A DNA stretch of 64,000 bases from Phragmites australis (GCF_958298935.1 NC_084929.1:3286001-3350000); one strand, 5' to 3'; shown: positions 32,719-43,972, counted from the stretch's first letter. Notes: a model not told the origin generated them from the letters alone. Numbers and translations: made by a program.

Positions 32719-33326
32719 TGTTGGGGGATGATCTCCCGTACCCTTTCGGATGGCAAGTCGAAGACCGCCGGTGGTTGAGCATTGATAAATATTGTAGTTG
32801 TGTTTCAAGAAGTGCAGGCGAAGGCTCTGGTGGGCCTTCGGTCGGAGGCCGAAGGTTGATCCGCGACGCCATCTGCCAGCATAGGCGAAGGCTCTGGCGT
32901 GCCCTCGGTTGGAGGCCGAAGGTCAACCCGCGGCGCCGGGGGTCAGGATAAGCGAAGATCCTGGCGAACCTTCGTGTCGAGACCGAAGGGTGACCTGTGG
33001 TGCAGCGCCGGGACTGGCCGAAGGTGCCTGGTGGGTGTCGAAGCCCGCGTAGTCCCTCAGGGTATAGTTGTAATTATGCAAATGTACTTGATGGTACCAT
33101 AATGCCTTCAAATATGCCGGGAATCCTAGCGATAGATTGGTCAACCATATTATGACTGCCCCTCAGCGTGAAGTGGTTGAGTACAAGCTATAAATAGGGT
33201 AGTAATGTAACTGAGGTGACAGAGGAATTAAGATTACTTCACCCTCTAAGCACGTGTCACACTCTGAAGCCTTCGGCTTCTCCTACAGGCGAAGGCCTTC
33301 CTTGTCTGTGGACATAGGTTTCAACA
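32719..33326 (+). repeat. 3' LTR of nested Tat gypsy, patched
   Basis: 608 bp, TGTTGGGGGA to GTTTCAACA. It matches the 5' LTR except at 33120-33164. There, about 25 bp present in the 5' copy (GTGGCAGTTGGGGGGTGAAA..., around 23897) are missing, and a 34-bp block is present that is identical to 33485-33518 in the neighbouring gypsy gag. Confidence 0.9.
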
Positions 33327-33331
33327 CGGAT

Positions 33332-34729
33332 GTTCCTGAAGCATTGCACAAACTCATGCAAGGTTTCTTTCTTCATCTACTCACAACGGTAGAGATCATT
33401 TTTCATGCTGAGGTGAACGTACGTACCCTGGAAGTTAGCTTAGAATACTTCACAAAGTTGTTCCCAAGAGTAGATTGTCCCCACCGATAGATTGGTCAAC
33501 CATATTATGACTGCCCCTTCAAGGGTTGTGGGGAGGTAATTAAGCCATTACCTTCTCATCCCCACCAACCGCTTGGATGGACATGGTGTAGATCTAAAGG
33601 AACTCAACGGGATTTGTGTTCTCATTGTACTTTTTGATCAACCCGAGGTGGAACCTTGCCAGCCAATTTACATTTCGTAGTTCCAAAGAGAAGGCTAGAC
33701 ACCTGTTGATGGCACCCTTCTTGGTCCCTACAGCCTTAGGTATTTTGCTCACGGGGTCGGGGATCAGCCCTGGCTTGAACGGTACCATGATGTCTCCCGA
33801 TCAGATTGTCGAGGGCGAATGATGCCACCTTGGGGGTCCTCAAGAGTCTGTGTCGATCGCTAACCTCACATAGGTCATTGATCGGATGACCTTTGACCGG
33901 CAAGGCTCTGTGGCGATTAGTTGCTCGATTGCCTTCTCGGTTCATCTTATTTTGGGGATTTCATCTCTGAGTCCAATCCTTCTCGAGAAGAGGCATTACG
34001 TGACTTCCCTCGATTAGAGCTATTCCTAGTGAGGGCCAGATGGGAATTCTCGGCCTGAATGAGAACTTTATTCATCATGTTAGTCATCGAGTTCATCTAG
34101 CCCTTACCCATGGGGGTTGTCAAATCTGTAGTTGGAGGACGCATGAGGTCCTCCTGTAGATACTGGAACCTCTGAGACATTGCAGATCTATAACCCCGAG
34201 CCCCCTGCTGATGGTCAGGGGATGGTAAACCCCGCGCTCCATTAGGATTGTGGTCCGGAGAGGGTGTGGCCAGCGGAAGTTGGTCGTTACCCGGACTAGG
34301 AGTGAGAAGGATCTGATAGTTTGCAAAATTGTCACCATGATTCTCTAGATCATCACCCCCATCTCCGATGGCGAAGACTTCTCGGGGGTAACAACTGCTA
34401 GAAGACGAGTCCAAATCCATCATAGATTTTTTATTGGATTGCTTCAGATAGGTATCTCAACAATCCATATTCTCGGAAGCTATGGGGGAAGATCCCGACT
34501 TGCGGTGAATAGTGCATTCCCGGTTGTCTTGGTAGCCGAGTGGTTCGAAATCGATGTCGTGGTCCTTGGTGCATTGACCCATGAAGTGACTTACCTCGTC
34601 ACCGAAAAGTTCTTCATCAAAGTTTACCCAATCGATCTCCTGTTCGTCAGTGGCAGAGGTGAAGTTGTCGTAGAACCCCTCATCTGAGAAACTGGTCCTC
34701 AGTGCAGGCTTGGACGAAGTCAACAGCAT
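33332..34729 (-). pseudogene. Gag N-terminal part of outer gypsy
   Basis: ATG at 34729 (MLLTSSKPALRTSFSDEGFY) opens an acidic leader ending SSPIASENMD. After a stop come MMDLDSSSSSCYPREVFAIG and a Pro/Gln-rich stretch, then the capsid region with NYLPTTLEGAVIIWLTNL, TIYSWEQLCEVF and KKETLHEFVQCFRN next to the nested insertion. This is a RIRE2-like gag. At least eight stops or frame shifts. The frame resumes left of the nested element at 23485. Confidence 0.75.
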
Positions 34730-34763
34730 GTTGTGTTTAGAATATTAAACACCTATTGTCATG

Positions 34764-34782
34764 ATCCCCATGGACAGCGCCA
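34764..34782 (-). promoter_or_regulatory. Primer-binding site of outer gypsy
   Basis: The minus strand reads TGGCGCTGTCCATGGGGAT two bases after the 5' LTR, a variant of the TGGCGCCGTCTGTGGGGA type used by Tat/RIRE2 elements. It fixes the minus-strand orientation. Confidence 0.85.
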
Positions 34783-34784
34783 GT

Positions 34785-35339
34785 TGTCGATGATTGGTGA
34801 ACCACCGATCTTACAAACTTCTAAAAATGATGGGGGATGCTTTGAGTAAATGAATCAAGAAAACACAAAGAGAGGTTTTTATATAGGTTCAGGTCTCCCT
34901 TAGGATAATAACCCTACATCATGTTTGTCTTGTACTGATCTCTGGGACTGTTACAAAGGGGGGGTGTGGCTAGCATATATAGATCTAACCTAGTCGGCAG
35001 TTTCCTTGCAAGTAGTCGAAGAAGATCTAGCTTCAAAAGGCTCGATGGAGGCAGAGCTTCTGAAGGTGTGTAATGGTTTGATGAGCTTGCGTCTTTCGAA
35101 TGGTTTGTCGCTCTCTCCCTCAACATGGGCCCCAGGCTCCGTATATATAGGGGGCATCATACGTCATCTAAAGTCTTCCCATTTTGGATACAAACTTCCC
35201 AGTTTATGACATATCTTGGGTGCCTACGGGCGGTTTTCACATATCCGGGGATCCTATTCCCGGAGATAGAGATATGCTCTGAGAATAGCGGGAAACCTTG
35301 GGGTATCCAGATATGGTAGTTATGTACTAGTCATCGTCA
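34785..35339 (-). repeat. 5' LTR of outer gypsy
   Basis: 555 bp. On the minus strand it starts TGACGATGAC and ends ATCATCGACA. The core promoter on that strand is CCTATATATACGG near 35155-35144. It pairs with 18671-19227. Confidence 0.9.
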
Positions 35340-35344
35340 CATAT

Positions 35345-36272
35345 GCAAAAATCCAATTAAGTAGAGCGCGAGACAGAAGTAATCGTGATTTTCTAAATTA
35401 TGTTTCTTTATTGCAAGTTGATCAGCCACATAGGGCATGCAAAAAATAACCAAAACCTTTAGTAAAACTTCCAGTGCTTTAAGTATCATAACTACACATG
35501 TGAAATGCAGTCGGTTCAGAACAGCTTGTACATAATGATTATCACAGTCGGTTCTACCTACCAACCAACTGTGAAATTTTTTATTATCATCTATCAACCG
35601 ATTTGATAATTTTATTATCACAATCAGTTTTCTGCTTAAATCAATTATTCTGTTGTTTATTTTCATTGTCAGTTCAGGCAGAGTACCGATTGTGAAAATA
35701 AACAGCAGACATCATAAAATTTTACAATTCGGACTAGCCTCAAGAATCTCTAGACATGCCATTTGAAATAAGCAGCAAACACACATGCATTCATCAAAAG
35801 GCACCATACTCACATGATAAAAAACCATGGGTCATATATAAGGTATACAACCACAAGTTAATTGATTGACACAAAACCATAAGTCCATCACATTTATCCA
35901 CAAGTTAATTTGTGCAACATGCATCACATTTATCTACAAGATAGAAGAAAGTCATATATTTACTACAAGTTCATGTACCAATCCTTTTCATAGAACTCTC
36001 CTTGAGAGTCGATGACCTCCCTCAATAAGAAGTAGCATATCTCTCCTCGCATTTTTGTGAGCTCAGACTAGTGAAGCACGAACTGTTAACATTTGATCTT
36101 GCTCTGTGAAAGGAAAAAAACACGCATCAATCAATTGAACATGAAAAGGTGAACGTAGTATCATATTTGGTAAAATAACAAACCTCCATGAATTCATTGT
36201 CATTCATCTTCAGTGCACGTATATAGTGGTAAACATTGTATCCACATAGCATGGTGCAGGTTGTTGCTTGTT
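35345..36272. mobile_element. Decayed CACTA-like repeat region
   Basis: 35500-35700 carries scattered forms of CAGTCGGTT / AACTGTGAAA in both orientations, similar in style to CACTA subterminal repeats. No terminus or coding is visible. Non-coding to 36272. Confidence 0.35.
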
Positions 36273-36329
36273 GCACTACAAAAATCAAATTACATAATCA
36301 TCTTTCAGTATTTTTCATCATTACAAATT

Positions 36330-36382
<53 letters not shown>

Positions 36383-36640
36383 CTCCTATTTAATACCCAT
36401 CATACTAAAGAAAAATTTTCAGTCGTCGGCTTTCTGGTCTTAGAATGGGTATTTTCCGATCAAATACCCACTCAAAGACCAAAAAATATGATAAGAAATC
36501 GTAGAAATTACGACCAAAAAATCCCCATCCAATGACCGGAAAAATCCATTAAGAAATCATAAAAACTTTTCGTAACCATAAAAATAGTGTAGTCCGTAAA
36601 AACGATTTTACGGTTGCAAGAGTATTTTTACAGACATGGA
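36273..36640. other. CACTACAAAAA motif and (AT)n stretch
   Basis: A possible CACTA terminus (GCACTACAAAAATC, at 36275) is followed by (AT)24 at 36333-36380, then a segment with TGGGTATTTTCCGATCAAATACCCA-like inverted halves (36447-36473). No partner terminus found. Confidence 0.35.
36333..36380. repeat. (AT)n microsatellite, 48 bp
   Basis: Uninterrupted AT dinucleotides. The open frame 36213-36443 is an artefact of this run. Confidence 0.95.
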
Positions 36641-37306
36641 TGTGGGTTTGCTTGGTTTGGTGGCCAGCATACTAAATAGCTTATTTAGCATGCCCACATA
36701 TGTAAGAAGTTCGGTGATTACCAAAAAATGTGTATGAACCGTCATCATGGCTTTGGATCGTTATCGAAAGCCCTATAAGTAAATGAGTTAGAAAACTTAT
36801 TAGTCTATCAACCATTGTATTATAACGTAAGATGATTATTTCTATAGGATTTGTTTTAACTTTGGACTATGTCAATTAGTTCTCGGTATTGGGCTTGGGG
36901 ATAGTCCAAGGAGTCCAATAACACCATATGTCTATCGCATGGTATGAGGACAAGTAATATCTAGTGGTCATTACACAAGTACGTAGCCAACAAGCCTTAG
37001 GTTTGGTTCTTGATTAAGTGCCAAAATCAACGAGTATATAATTGACGCACTTACTTGAAATTATGCACTCTGAGTATATATTTTTTTCAACTGTTGTTTT
37101 AGCATAGTACTTGCTATGTACTCCTCAACCTCATATGGTTGCTTCCAGAAGTAAGTATGGCAGATTGTTTGTGGGTCAAACAATATGGGGGCTTGTTTAG
37201 GGATTTGGTTTCCTTATACATGTATCTGGAAACAAGAAATATCCTTATACATGTATCTGGAAACAAGAAACAAGAAAGTACATAACCAACGAGCTTTTGG
37301 TTTTCT
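36641..37306. other. Unassigned, with a 31-bp tandem duplication
   Basis: No coding recognised. The 31-bp unit starting TCCTTATACATGTATCTGGA is present twice in a row at 37211-37272. Confidence 0.5.
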
Positions 37307-38667
37307 TGACGATTGGTGAACCGCCAATCTTACGAATTTGTAGAATAGGTTGGGGATGCTTCAGATAGACGAATCACAGAGAAACACGGAGGGGTTTTTA
37401 TACAGGTTCGGGCCTTTCTTGGGATAATAACCTTACGTTATATTTATCTTGTATTGAACAGAGCTTGTTACAAGGGGATGTGTAGCTAGCTTATATAGAT
37501 CTAAACCTAGTCGGCCACTTTCTTGCTTGGTTTGCTCTGGTTGTGACGGCTTCTAATGGATCTCAATTGGCCTCTCCCTCTGCAGGGGCCCTAGGCTCCG
37601 TATATATATGGGGTGTCGTATGTCCTCTAGAGTTTTCCTTCCATTCTTGGAGATAAACTTCCCTATTTATGAGATACCTGAGCTCCTACGGGTGGTTTCC
37701 TTTCATCCAAGGATTCCCTTCACAGAGATAGAGATATGTCTCAAGAATTGCAAAAAACCATAGGGTATCCGGATATGGTAGTTACTCAATAGTCATTGTC
37801 AAGCCCCCATCAATATGTGAAATGAGCCTTTGACAGATCAAGTACATGGGCAACAAAGATGAGTTTTTGTCCAACCGCATCATTGAGTAATACTTGGGTT
37901 TCTAATTAGGGTGAAGCATCTAACTAGATTTTTTAGGTTCTTAGATTACCTACTCGGGATTTTGAACACCTCCGAATTCTAAAGCGAGTCCTCGAGAAGG
38001 TGTTCCATTTGGGTAGGTTTTCTAATCTGCCCAAAAATATCATCATGTCCTTGCAAATGTTCAAGGGAGATAAGACTCATCACTGGCTAGGCTCGGAAGT
38101 TGAACTATCACAGCAGAAATTTTGCATAGTTGTGAAAAGATTCTATGCCACGAGCACAAAAGAGTTGTTGTTCCATCTTCAATTGTACCCTGTGCACTAG
38201 AAAATCCAGCTGATAAATGGCTATACCGTTTACTTCCTCTTTGTCTGTACGAGCCAGCGAAAAAGACATAGCCTAGATGATCGTGCGTCACTTGGGTATC
38301 CACGGCTCATAATGTGGCCACGCCCGGAATTAATGTTCGGGAGATGAAGCGACACGTCTCTTGACCCATTGGCATATATAAACCTTTGGGTGCTAGAGCT
38401 TGGCTACAAGAAACCTGAATCCAGTCATCGAACCTCCTCCTTTGCTTGAATACACACCTTCTTCTCCTAACTATTCCCTATCTTCCCCGAGTACTCACCC
38501 CTTGCCCCGCCATCGTCTCCCATCAAATCTAGTTCGATGGTGGAGGTTATTGACATCTCCTCTGACCAGGAGGCTAAAGAGAAGGTAGGGACTTGTGGTG
38601 TCCCTGTTAAAGACGGCAAGCCCCTAGCATCCCCAGTCCAAGATGAGGTGGGCTGGGACCTCTTGGA
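37307..38667 (-). mobile_element. 3' end of a second outer-type gypsy copy
   Basis: LTR 37307-37801 (TGACGATTGG to CATTGTCA) is followed by internal sequence that matches 19228-19640, with the family polypurine tract at the junction. A plus-strand TATA (CATATATAAACC, 38373) and the start of an antisense ORF with ATG at 38537 (MVEVIDISSDQEAKEKVG) are present, as in the other copies. The fragment stops near 38667 at a copia. RNase H and RT pieces at 43556-43967 and 50862-51180 probably belong to the same element, split by later insertions. Confidence 0.75.
38375..38382 (+). promoter_or_regulatory. TATA box of antisense ORF, third gypsy copy
   Basis: TATATAAA, 160 bp before the antisense ATG at 38537, in the same internal position and orientation as in the outer gypsy. 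Confidence 0.45.
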
Positions 38668-39094
38668 AGAGTCCTATGCTCATCGAGAATCGTCCTAGCC
38701 ATCTCCACCAAAGTGTGATTTTTCCTCTTAACCATGCCATTCTGCTGAGAAACACGTGGGGCAGAAAATTAATGCTCAATGCCATGCTCAAGACAAAAGC
38801 ATCAAAGAGATAGTTCTTGAACTCGGTGCCATTATCACTGCGAATTGCTTTCAATGCACCAGGGAGTTCTTTGAACAATCTCAAAGCCAAGCTCTGAAAG
38901 TGTGAAAACACTTCATCCTTACTCACAAGAAAGAAAACCCAAGTGTAGCAAGAGAAATCATCAACAATAACAAGTACATACCACTTCCCACCCGCTGAAT
39001 GAACCCAGGAAGGACCAACAGTATCCATATGGAGAAGTTCTCCAGGTCGTTCAGTCATCACTAGATTGACTGGTGGGTGAGAGATAGCAACCAT
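38668..39094 (-). pseudogene. Copia integrase core, truncated and mutated
   Basis: From 39094: MVAISHPPVNLVMTERPGEL, HMDTVGPSWVHSAGGKWYV, VDDFSCYTWVFFL and IRSDNGTEFKNYLFDAF. After a frame change, QQNGMVKRKNHTLVEMAR ends the copy. The Asp of SDNGTEF is followed 35 residues later by Lys (in NGMVKRKN) where the third catalytic acidic residue (Glu) should be, so the active site is lost independently of the truncation. A stop also lies between them (near 38778). Confidence 0.8.
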
Positions 39095-39620
39095 CTTTCC
39101 ATGCCGATAAGGAGAAAAACAAGGTTCTTCTCAAACTTGAGCTTAGGCAATCCTCGGATCAAGCCTAGAACACTCAAACGAGTAAGCAAGTCAAAGCTCA
39201 TAGGCCATCTCCTATGCCACATCCAAAGCTCCGAAAAAAAACCAAGGGACTCAGAAAAATCAGCTCCAAAAACTCTCCCAACTCTGAAAATCCGGCAAAT
39301 CAAAGGGCCTGAAGAATTGAGAACTTGAGAAGTATCAAATTTGAAACGTACTTCCAAGTCCTCATCCAACAACTAAGATACAGAAAGAAAATTGTATCCC
39401 AGATGCTCCAACAAAGCCACATCCTTGAGAGTAAAACTCTCATTCACCCTTACCATACATTTGGCTTTCACCCTTGCTTTCCTATCATCCCCGAAAGTGA
39501 TGTACTCATGCCACTTCATCGGGGTGAGCTGGAGAACCATGATGTATCTCTGGTCATATGGCGCGAACAACCGGAGTCAATGAGCCACTTGTTCTCCAGG
39601 TCTCCGCCTGCCACCTACAT
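39095..39620 (-). pseudogene. Copia protease and GAG-pre-integrase domain
   Basis: The minus strand encodes NKWLIDSGCSRHMT near 39600-39560, the copia aspartic protease active site (Asp-Ser-Gly). YITFGDDRKARVKAKCMVRV and LLDEDLEVRFKFDTSQVLNS follow. The latter leads into the GAG-pre-integrase region with SFDLLTRLSVLGLIRGLPKL (39200-39130), where the zinc-ligand His and Cys are partly lost. Several frame changes. Confidence 0.8.
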
Positions 39621-42044
39621 ACGGGAAGAGTAGTAGGTGGATGGCTCAATACTGGGGTTAGTCATAAACTTCTTGGGAATCCAATACTAGGTCATCCACC
39701 CTAAAGCAGTAAAAGTAGGTGCAGAAAAATCAACACTAGTACGCTAGGGGCGAGAACCACGATGAGAAAAATGTGGTCCGACAAAACACTGGAACTCAAA
39801 GCCTCTTACACGTGGAGCAAAACCATATGAGTCATGGTAAAATCCACGTCGAGCACCACCTCTAGGAAGAGACTAAAAAGCGCTATAGACTCATGAGTAG
39901 GAGCGAGGAAAAGGCTCATTTACACTAACAGAGGGGCGGTACATGTCCCGGGTACTCCACTCCCACTCACGTCGCTTATCCCTCCTACGTTGAAAGCAAA
40001 ACCCAACCAAGTGACCCTCTATCTGGCAGTATGTGTAGTGGTAGAGTCTCTCGGGAACTCGACTACCGGTTACTCTATGCTCTCTCACAGGGGCTCTCAT
40101 CTAGACTATGAAGCTCTCTTGGGTTGTGGTGCGGGCTTCTTCTTGGTATGCTGTGGTGTGAGTTTCTTCTTGTTGAGTTATGGTGTGGCATTGATTTTGA
40201 ATTTCTCAACTTCTAAGGTAGTAGATGTGGTGAGAACAATCTTACTCTCCCTATTATAAGCCACCCTCTCAAAACCCAACCCAAGAGCTAAACCCGCCTT
40301 ATCAGCACACATCTTGGTCTTGGCCAAGATCAAATTGATTTTGCTCTTGACTTCTGAGCACTTCTCCACTAGAGAAAGGTGATACTCATTGTTCTCAACT
40401 TGCCCTCTAACCCAGTTGAGTTTGTCCTGAAAGAAGATGCAGGTGGGATAGTTCGGCTGCATATCCTTCGAACTCCCAGCACTCACCAATCTAGATTCCA
40501 TCATCCCTGATGCACATTGCTTTCAGTTCAACATCCTTTACAAGCAAAGGGCAATTCATGCAGGCGCCTAAGAGAGTTAATCTAGACTCCTCCTCAGAGA
40601 GCTTCTTCTCAGTAGTCTCAAGTCGACTGGCAACTTGAGCATGCAAAGTCTAAAGCTCGGCAAGTTCTACCATAACCACCAAACAACTCTCACACTCCTC
40701 ATCATCATGTCTAGACCTAAGCAATGCAATCTCAAAATAAATAGACTCATACTTAGGCCTAAGTTCCTTCACCTCACGCACAACTTTCTTAAGTAACCTG
40801 TCCTAGCTAACGAGAGCATCATTCAAGGTATCGACTTGAATGGAAAGCTGGTCGTAGGAAGTTCATACCTCGGAGGAATCAAGCTTGGGGTCGCTGTCAT
40901 TGTTGTCATCCATGATGAATCAAAGGCTGGTGAGGTCCTTGGCCTTCTTCTTGCTCTTCAATTGCGGTTCATCCTCCCCTGAGCTCTCCTCCTTGTTTGA
41001 AGAGGTGTCGATATCACTGAGAGCTACCACTAACGCACTAGAAGCTGTTTTGGCTACCTTCTTGGCCATCTTGTCATGGTTCTTCTTGAAGAAGGGTTTC
41101 TTGTTCTTCTTCTTGTGCTTGTCGTAGTCGTGGTCGCAGTCTTCCTTCTTCTTGAGCTTGGGGCAGTTCGCTTTGAAGTGGGTGGTGTCACCACACTCAA
41201 AACAGGCATGGGAACTACCCCTCCTTCAGTCTCAGTGGTTGTTGTAGAAGCAGGTGAATTTCTTCACAATAAGTGCAAGATTCTCATCATCCTTTGTGAT
41301 AGAGACAAAGGAAGACAAAGTAAATCCACCAGATAAGTTATTAGCACAAGAAACACCAACTCCAGACTAGTTGCCACCGCTAGGTCTAGAAATCAAAGCC
41401 ATATTCTGAGATAGTGGGTTTCCGAGACCAATCCGAGCCGCCTTGGCTATCTCGGTGGGCTTGAGCTTGCTAAAGAGTTCATCACAAGTTAACGTGTCGT
41501 AACTTGATGACTCTTTAATGCTCGAGATCTTCACTTCCTATATGCTACGATCCAGAGCATATAGAAGCTTGATCACTCTCTCGTGGTCAGAATAGGGCTG
41601 GTCAAAATAGGGAAAAACACCAATTGATCGAAGATTGCTAACAATTCCATCAAAGCGAGCAAACATGGCATCCAAAGTCTCTCCAGAGCCTTGCACAAAT
41701 ATTTGATATTCTTGGTTGTATGTGCTTTGGTGTCTGGCCTTAATCTAATTAGTGCCTTCATGAAAGACACTCAGAGTAGTCCAGATCTCCCCGGCAATAC
41801 GGATGTGTTGAACCCTGTCAAACCCATTCTGACTCAGGCTTATGAACAAAATAGTTCTGGCCTTGTTGTTGGCCTCATACTGTTCGATTTGAACCTGAGT
41901 TGTGCGAGCAGCAGGGATCTCGTAGTTGGAATCAACAACCTCCCAAATTGCACTTCCTTGGCTTAAGATATAAGCCTCCATGCGCACCTTCCAGTACGAA
42001 AAATCACGGCCATCAAACGGCGGAATCTTTCCACTTCTTTCCAT
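39621..42044 (-). pseudogene. Copia gag with zinc knuckle and coiled coil
   Basis: ATG at 42044 opens MERSGKIPPFDGRDFSYWKV and VRMEAYILSQGSAIWEVV, the DUF4219/UBN2 gag start. ARFDGIVSNLRSIGVF and YDTLTCDELFSKLKP follow. A complete CCHC knuckle (CFECGDTTHFKANC) lies near 41205-41160, then a Lys-rich and acidic region (KEESSGEDEPQLKSKKKAK) and a long coiled coil (40870-40560: LRPKYESIYFEIALLRSRHD, LHAQVASRLETTEKKLSEE). Coiled coils after the knuckle are typical of Sirevirus gag. Stops at several places. Confidence 0.8.
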
Positions 42045-42091
42045 ATCGCCTACGGATCACAAAGCCGATTAAGGTCAACAAGTGATCAAAC

Positions 42092-42106
42092 TAGCTCTGA
42101 TATCAA
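42092..42106 (-). promoter_or_regulatory. Primer-binding site, Sirevirus-type copia
   Basis: The minus strand reads TTGATATCAGAGCTAG just inside the 5' LTR, one base from the standard TGGTATCAGAGC initiator-methionine tRNA site. Confidence 0.85.
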
Positions 42107-42107
42107 T

Positions 42108-43554
42108 TGTAGGGATCAGATTGGCGACTAGAGGGGGGTGAATAGGTGCCTCAATAAATTTCTTACAAAATCGATGGCCTTCTCGTATTTGGATCACCCA
42201 ACGCACCTCAAAACTCAAGCGAAAGCAAAAATAGAGAGAAGATTTAACAAGAGAAAATCGAGGCAACACGACTCCACGGATGGTATTTGAACCATAGGTT
42301 CCATTTAAGTTCAATCCATATGTCTTATCACTCAAAAGATCACAACTTGCAAAGAAACAAGAAAAGATGAACACCGAGCAACGAAACTCTCCAAGTTGAT
42401 TGTCTAGAAGCAAGGGAATTCAAGACCCCATCACGCAAGTGTGTGTATGTGAATTTTATGCCTCTAGCAACAAGAAGAATGACCTCACAGGCTGCTGAAA
42501 TTTCATTCCAAAAACCAAAACGAAAATCAAAACCGGAAACCGAAAAACTTGCAAATTTGCAAGGCAACCAATAGAGGAAAACTACAAGAAAGGGAATTCA
42601 AGCATATGCAAAAATATAAACTTCATTACTCAAATGGGTCAGCCATATTTTAGGCTGATTACAAAGGTTTAACTCTCAAAACTCTCACCTATTACATAGG
42701 CTAAGCACTCATCCTTCTCTTCTCTAAAATCTTAGCTCTAAGCTCACAAATGGATGGCATAAGGGGGCTAAAATGGCTAGTTCTAACTCTCTCATAACAC
42801 TACCCCTCTATTTATAGGCCTAGGAAATTTGATCCCTAAGTTTTCTAGCTTTTTCCCAAAATACCTCTCTCTTGTAGTACACTTATACCTACCATCGAGG
42901 GTATTTTAGTCTATTTTCTTTTCCATTCGTCGCTTTCACGACTTAGCTTCGCATCGACACAAGCTTCATGATGGTGCCATGTATTCCTCCAGTCCTCCCA
43001 CGATTTTGAGGCCAAACAGTGAAACCACCTACATGCTTCTCAAAGCGTGACTCGTCGCCTTACTTACACCTTAAGCAAGCACTTCGATGTGATGCATGTA
43101 CTCCATCAAGTGATCCTAACCACCAGCAAGTCTCTCCCACTCCTGATCCCTCAGGTCGCCTTGTCACTTGCACCGGCATCCCCTTCGCTTGACTTTGTTA
43201 ACACGTCGTCTCCATCCGCCTTCTATTTTTTGCTTGACCTTCACGTGTTCAGCTAGAATCACCCTTGATCCCGCATAGCCTCCTTCATCGTCCGGCACCA
43301 AGCACTCCGCTTTGACCTGATCATCCCGCTGTCGACCGTCAAGTTGTATCCATCACCTACACACCATGATACAAGCAAACACATATCTCCAACTCCAATT
43401 CCAGTTAGTCCATAATCAATATGCTCAAATGAAATCCCAAATCAATTCAAATCACATCGAAGTCATGCAAAACTAAAGATCATCAAGGCAAATAAATACC
43501 AATGCCAATCATTCATCACAAGTAAACCAAGACACATTTTAACTTATTTTCTCA
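42108..43554 (-). repeat. 5' LTR of Sirevirus-type copia
   Basis: 1447 bp. On the minus strand it starts TGAGAAAATAAG and ends GATCCCTACA (TG...CA). A TATA-like CTATAAATAGAGG lies near 42823-42811. Partner LTR absent. Confidence 0.75.
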
Positions 43555-43555
43555 C

Positions 43556-43967
43556 TATTCGAGGTGCAAAACGGACGCCGAATTTCCTGAGTTCAATGGA
43601 CCACTTGGTGATTCAGCCGATTGCATCTCTATTGTGCAGAATTTCACCGAGTGGGAATATTGACAGTATGGTGATATTGTGAGCTTAGAAATGTTATCGT
43701 AGCTTGCGAGAGGCCATCAGTACAGTATATAGTAGCTTCTAAACTTGTGGGTAGCGTTCTTTAGGATCGTGGAGCACTTCACTGATATATTACACCAGTC
43801 TCTAGCTTTTCTATCGTTTGTCTTGCACTTCTCTTTCCACCACCAATACCCTAATTACAGCACTTGGTCCGGCCGCGATGTATAAGAGTAGGTATTCCTT
43901 AGTGTTGGGAGCGATTAGCATAGGGGGGAAGAAAGATACATATTTAGATTTTTTAATGCCTTTGTAG
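43556..43967 (-). pseudogene. Gypsy RNase H fragment
   Basis: Minus-strand frames give NTKEYLLLYIAAGPSAVI, QVYKLLYTVLMASRKLR and GEILHNRDAIGRITKWSIEL, FGVRFAPR. This is the first RNase H and following linker of a Tat-like gypsy. Its upstream neighbour is at 50862-51005, the two being separated by the copia 43973-50856. Probably part of the element ending at 37307. Confidence 0.8.
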
Positions 43968-43972
43968 CGAAT

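Larger units (their letters stand above)
23491..33326 (+). mobile_element. Ty3/gypsy, Tat-type, internally deleted (nested)
   Basis: LTRs 23491-24089 and 32719-33326, flanked by CGAAT (23486-23490) and CGGAT (33327-33331), a target duplication with one substitution. Plus-strand order: LTR, primer site, gag, RT thumb/RNase H, second archaeal-type RNase H, integrase C-terminus, long 3' region with a 110-bp tandem array and an antisense ORF, polypurine tract (GTAGGGGGCTAC at 32707-32718), LTR. The second RNase H (27-kb region) is the hallmark of the Tat lineage. Protease, RT catalytic core and the integrase core are deleted, so the element needs helper proteins. Confidence 0.92.
18671..35339 (-). 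mobile_element. Ty3/gypsy retrotransposon (Tat/RIRE2-like), non-autonomous, with nested gypsy
   Basis: Flanked by the perfect 5-bp duplication CATAT (18666-18670 and 35340-35344). LTRs are 34785-35339 (5') and 18671-19227 (3'). The minus-strand order is LTR, tRNA primer site, gag, protease remnant, then an oppositely oriented antisense ORF, polypurine tract (complement of AGTCCCCCACTAG at 19228), LTR. A second gypsy of 9.84 kb (23491-33326) is inserted in gag. Without it the element is about 6.8 kb. I find no reverse transcriptase, RNase H or integrase, so it is non-autonomous. A related copy lies at 37307-38667. Confidence 0.9.
38668..43554 (-). mobile_element. Sirevirus-type copia, 3' truncated
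   Basis: The minus strand carries a 5' LTR (42108-43554), a primer site, gag, a Ser/Asp-rich linker, protease, GAG-pre-integrase and most of integrase. It then stops near 38668, inside integrase, against gypsy sequence. RT, RNase H and the 3' LTR are missing. It inserted into gypsy RNase H at 43555. The copia 3' half and the adjacent gypsy integrase seem to have gone together in one deletion. Confidence 0.85.

Noticed and set aside
36213..36443. Open frame through (AT)n
   Set aside because: Produced by the microsatellite (Tyr-Ile repeat); no other support.
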